A stretch of 64,000 nucleotides of DNA. Origin: Blastomyces gilchristii SLH14081 (lineage: Eukaryota > Ascomycota > Eurotiomycetes > Onygenales > Ajellomycetaceae). Numbering within the stretch: position 1 is the first letter of the stretch; the number at the start of each line of letters is the position of its first letter. The stretch lies in contig NW_003101680.1 of assembly GCF_000003855.2 (NCBI RefSeq), positions 3,601,753 to 3,665,752 of the forward strand, in the 5' to 3' direction. A program made the position numbers and the translations under genes. The notes beneath the pieces are model-generated. The model was given only the letters and a program-made list of their open reading frames with translations, was not told the origin of the DNA and did not search any database. Of this stretch, positions 63,008-64,000 are shown in pieces.

Positions 63008-64000
63008 GATGACTGTGACTAGAGTGTGTCGAAGGTGTCACCTCTTCCTGCGAACTCCCTGGATTAGATAGGCAGAGCCGATAAAGCTAACCAAACTGGC
63101 GGCGCGTCCGGAGATATATAGGGAGTCCAGGGGGGGAGGGGGGTGTTTTATGCTAAAAAGCGCAAAATCTGTTTCTGGGCACAGATGTAGGGAGGACGAT
63201 GATACGAAGGAAGTACAAAGAAAAGGGTCTCAAGGGAAATAAGGGGAAGTAGGGCTGCAGAGACGGTTTGTTTCGTTGTATGGTTTGCCTTGTCTTGTCT
63301 TGTCAATTGCTGCTGGATGAGATTGGGGTCTTTCGTTCGCTGCGGAAACAGTCGCCAGTTGCTTTTCTGGCGTCGGTGACGGATTAGGCATGGCGCCATC
63401 TTGGACCATTCGAGGCCGGAACCCTGCCATGGCAGAGGCGAGGGTTATATAGAATCGCTGAGTTTCTTTGGAATTTAACGAATGGTATAATTACTACTTA
63501 TTTACTATTTAGTTCGTTGTTCGTTTGGTTTGACTAGGCTGTATTTCTTGCTTGCATACTGGCTCGTTACTGCTGGCTGATAGGGGGATCTTAGTATTTA
63601 ACTAGATAGCGATGATGGGATAACCCACTCCGCACATGGACAAAAGAACATGGAGCAGAAGTAGGAGCAACAGAAAGCCCGCAAAAAAAAAAAAAAAAAA
63701 AACCATTGGACGGTAGGTACCAAACAGTTAATGTGAATAATTATAATCCTTGCTCCCTGAAACGCCTGCTGGAGGTTCCAAGGCGATACAACGGGCCATA
63801 TGAGAAATGCCCGGAAACAATAGCAAGAATAATTTCTCATTTCTAATACAGCCCCGATATGTACACCACACAAAAATTAAACTCAAAAAAAGGAAACGAA
63901 ACAAATAAGAACATCTTTGCAGAGAGTTAACGGAAAGAAGGGAGGGAAATTGACAAAAAGGGTAAAATAATAATCGACCAATGTTCTGCCAACATGATCA
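63008..64000. other. PAB2 upstream region, 1 kb
   Basis: PAB2 promoter and flank. A 66-codon ORF (63230-63430, minus) starting in a good context could be a leader ORF but has no recognisable content. An A-run lies at ~63682-63701. No gene is seen. Confidence 0.5.

Overview
The window is nuclear DNA of a filamentous ascomycete, most likely a Eurotiomycete (the N-terminus and the 821-residue predicted length of the HECT ligase look like Aspergillus HulA) and plausibly an Onygenales species. The genes have short GT-AG introns (about 50-150 nt, one near 480 nt), long AT-rich or homopyrimidine UTR/intergenic stretches, many microsatellites, an intron-containing tRNA and fungus-restricted families. 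I rebuilt twenty protein-coding genes by joining exons, plus two tRNA genes.

Layout. 0-10 kb: 3' part of a peroxisomal acyl-CoA oxidase (+), a secreted four-module cysteine-rich protein (-), and the polarity factor BUD6/AIP3 (-). 10-24 kb: an AT-rich gene-poor block, the ataxin-2/PBP1 homologue (+), a 3.9-kb gap, and a SCY1-like pseudokinase (+). 24.6-26.5 kb: a tRNA-Gly (-) and a tRNA-Leu (+) pointing away from each other, with a 1.1-kb inverted purine/pyrimidine minisatellite between them. 26.8-38 kb: SDR (+), PPxY-bearing fungal protein (+), NAA10/ARD1 (-), GPI-type PLC-like protein (-), SUR7/PalI membrane protein (+), second SDR (-). 38-50 kb: an unknown acidic coiled-coil protein (-), LST8 (+), a four-exon Tctex-type dynein light chain (-), VTC1 (+), and an AHC1-like ADA HAT subunit (+). 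52-63 kb: a fungal protein with a hairpin-helix-like motif (+), a small CFEM-like GPI protein (-), the ten-exon NEDD4-family ligase HULA/RSP5 (-), and the nuclear poly(A)-binding protein PAB2 (-).

Most genes are conserved housekeeping functions: TOR signalling, N-terminal acetylation, polyphosphate synthesis, poly(A) RNA biology, ubiquitin ligation, actin polarity and beta-oxidation. There is no operon or biosynthetic cluster. The points most worth following are the inverted minisatellite bracketed by tRNAs, an A42 tract in the last intron of the poly(A)-binding-protein gene (possible autoregulation), a 9-bp motif (TACGGAGTA) that is enriched in intergenic DNA and sometimes occurs as inverted pairs, the four-fold cysteine module protein, and a PPxY protein encoded near a WW-domain ubiquitin ligase. 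Exon boundaries are by eye from consensus sites, frame and family similarity. One junction (PLC-like gene near 33.76 kb) remains unresolved.
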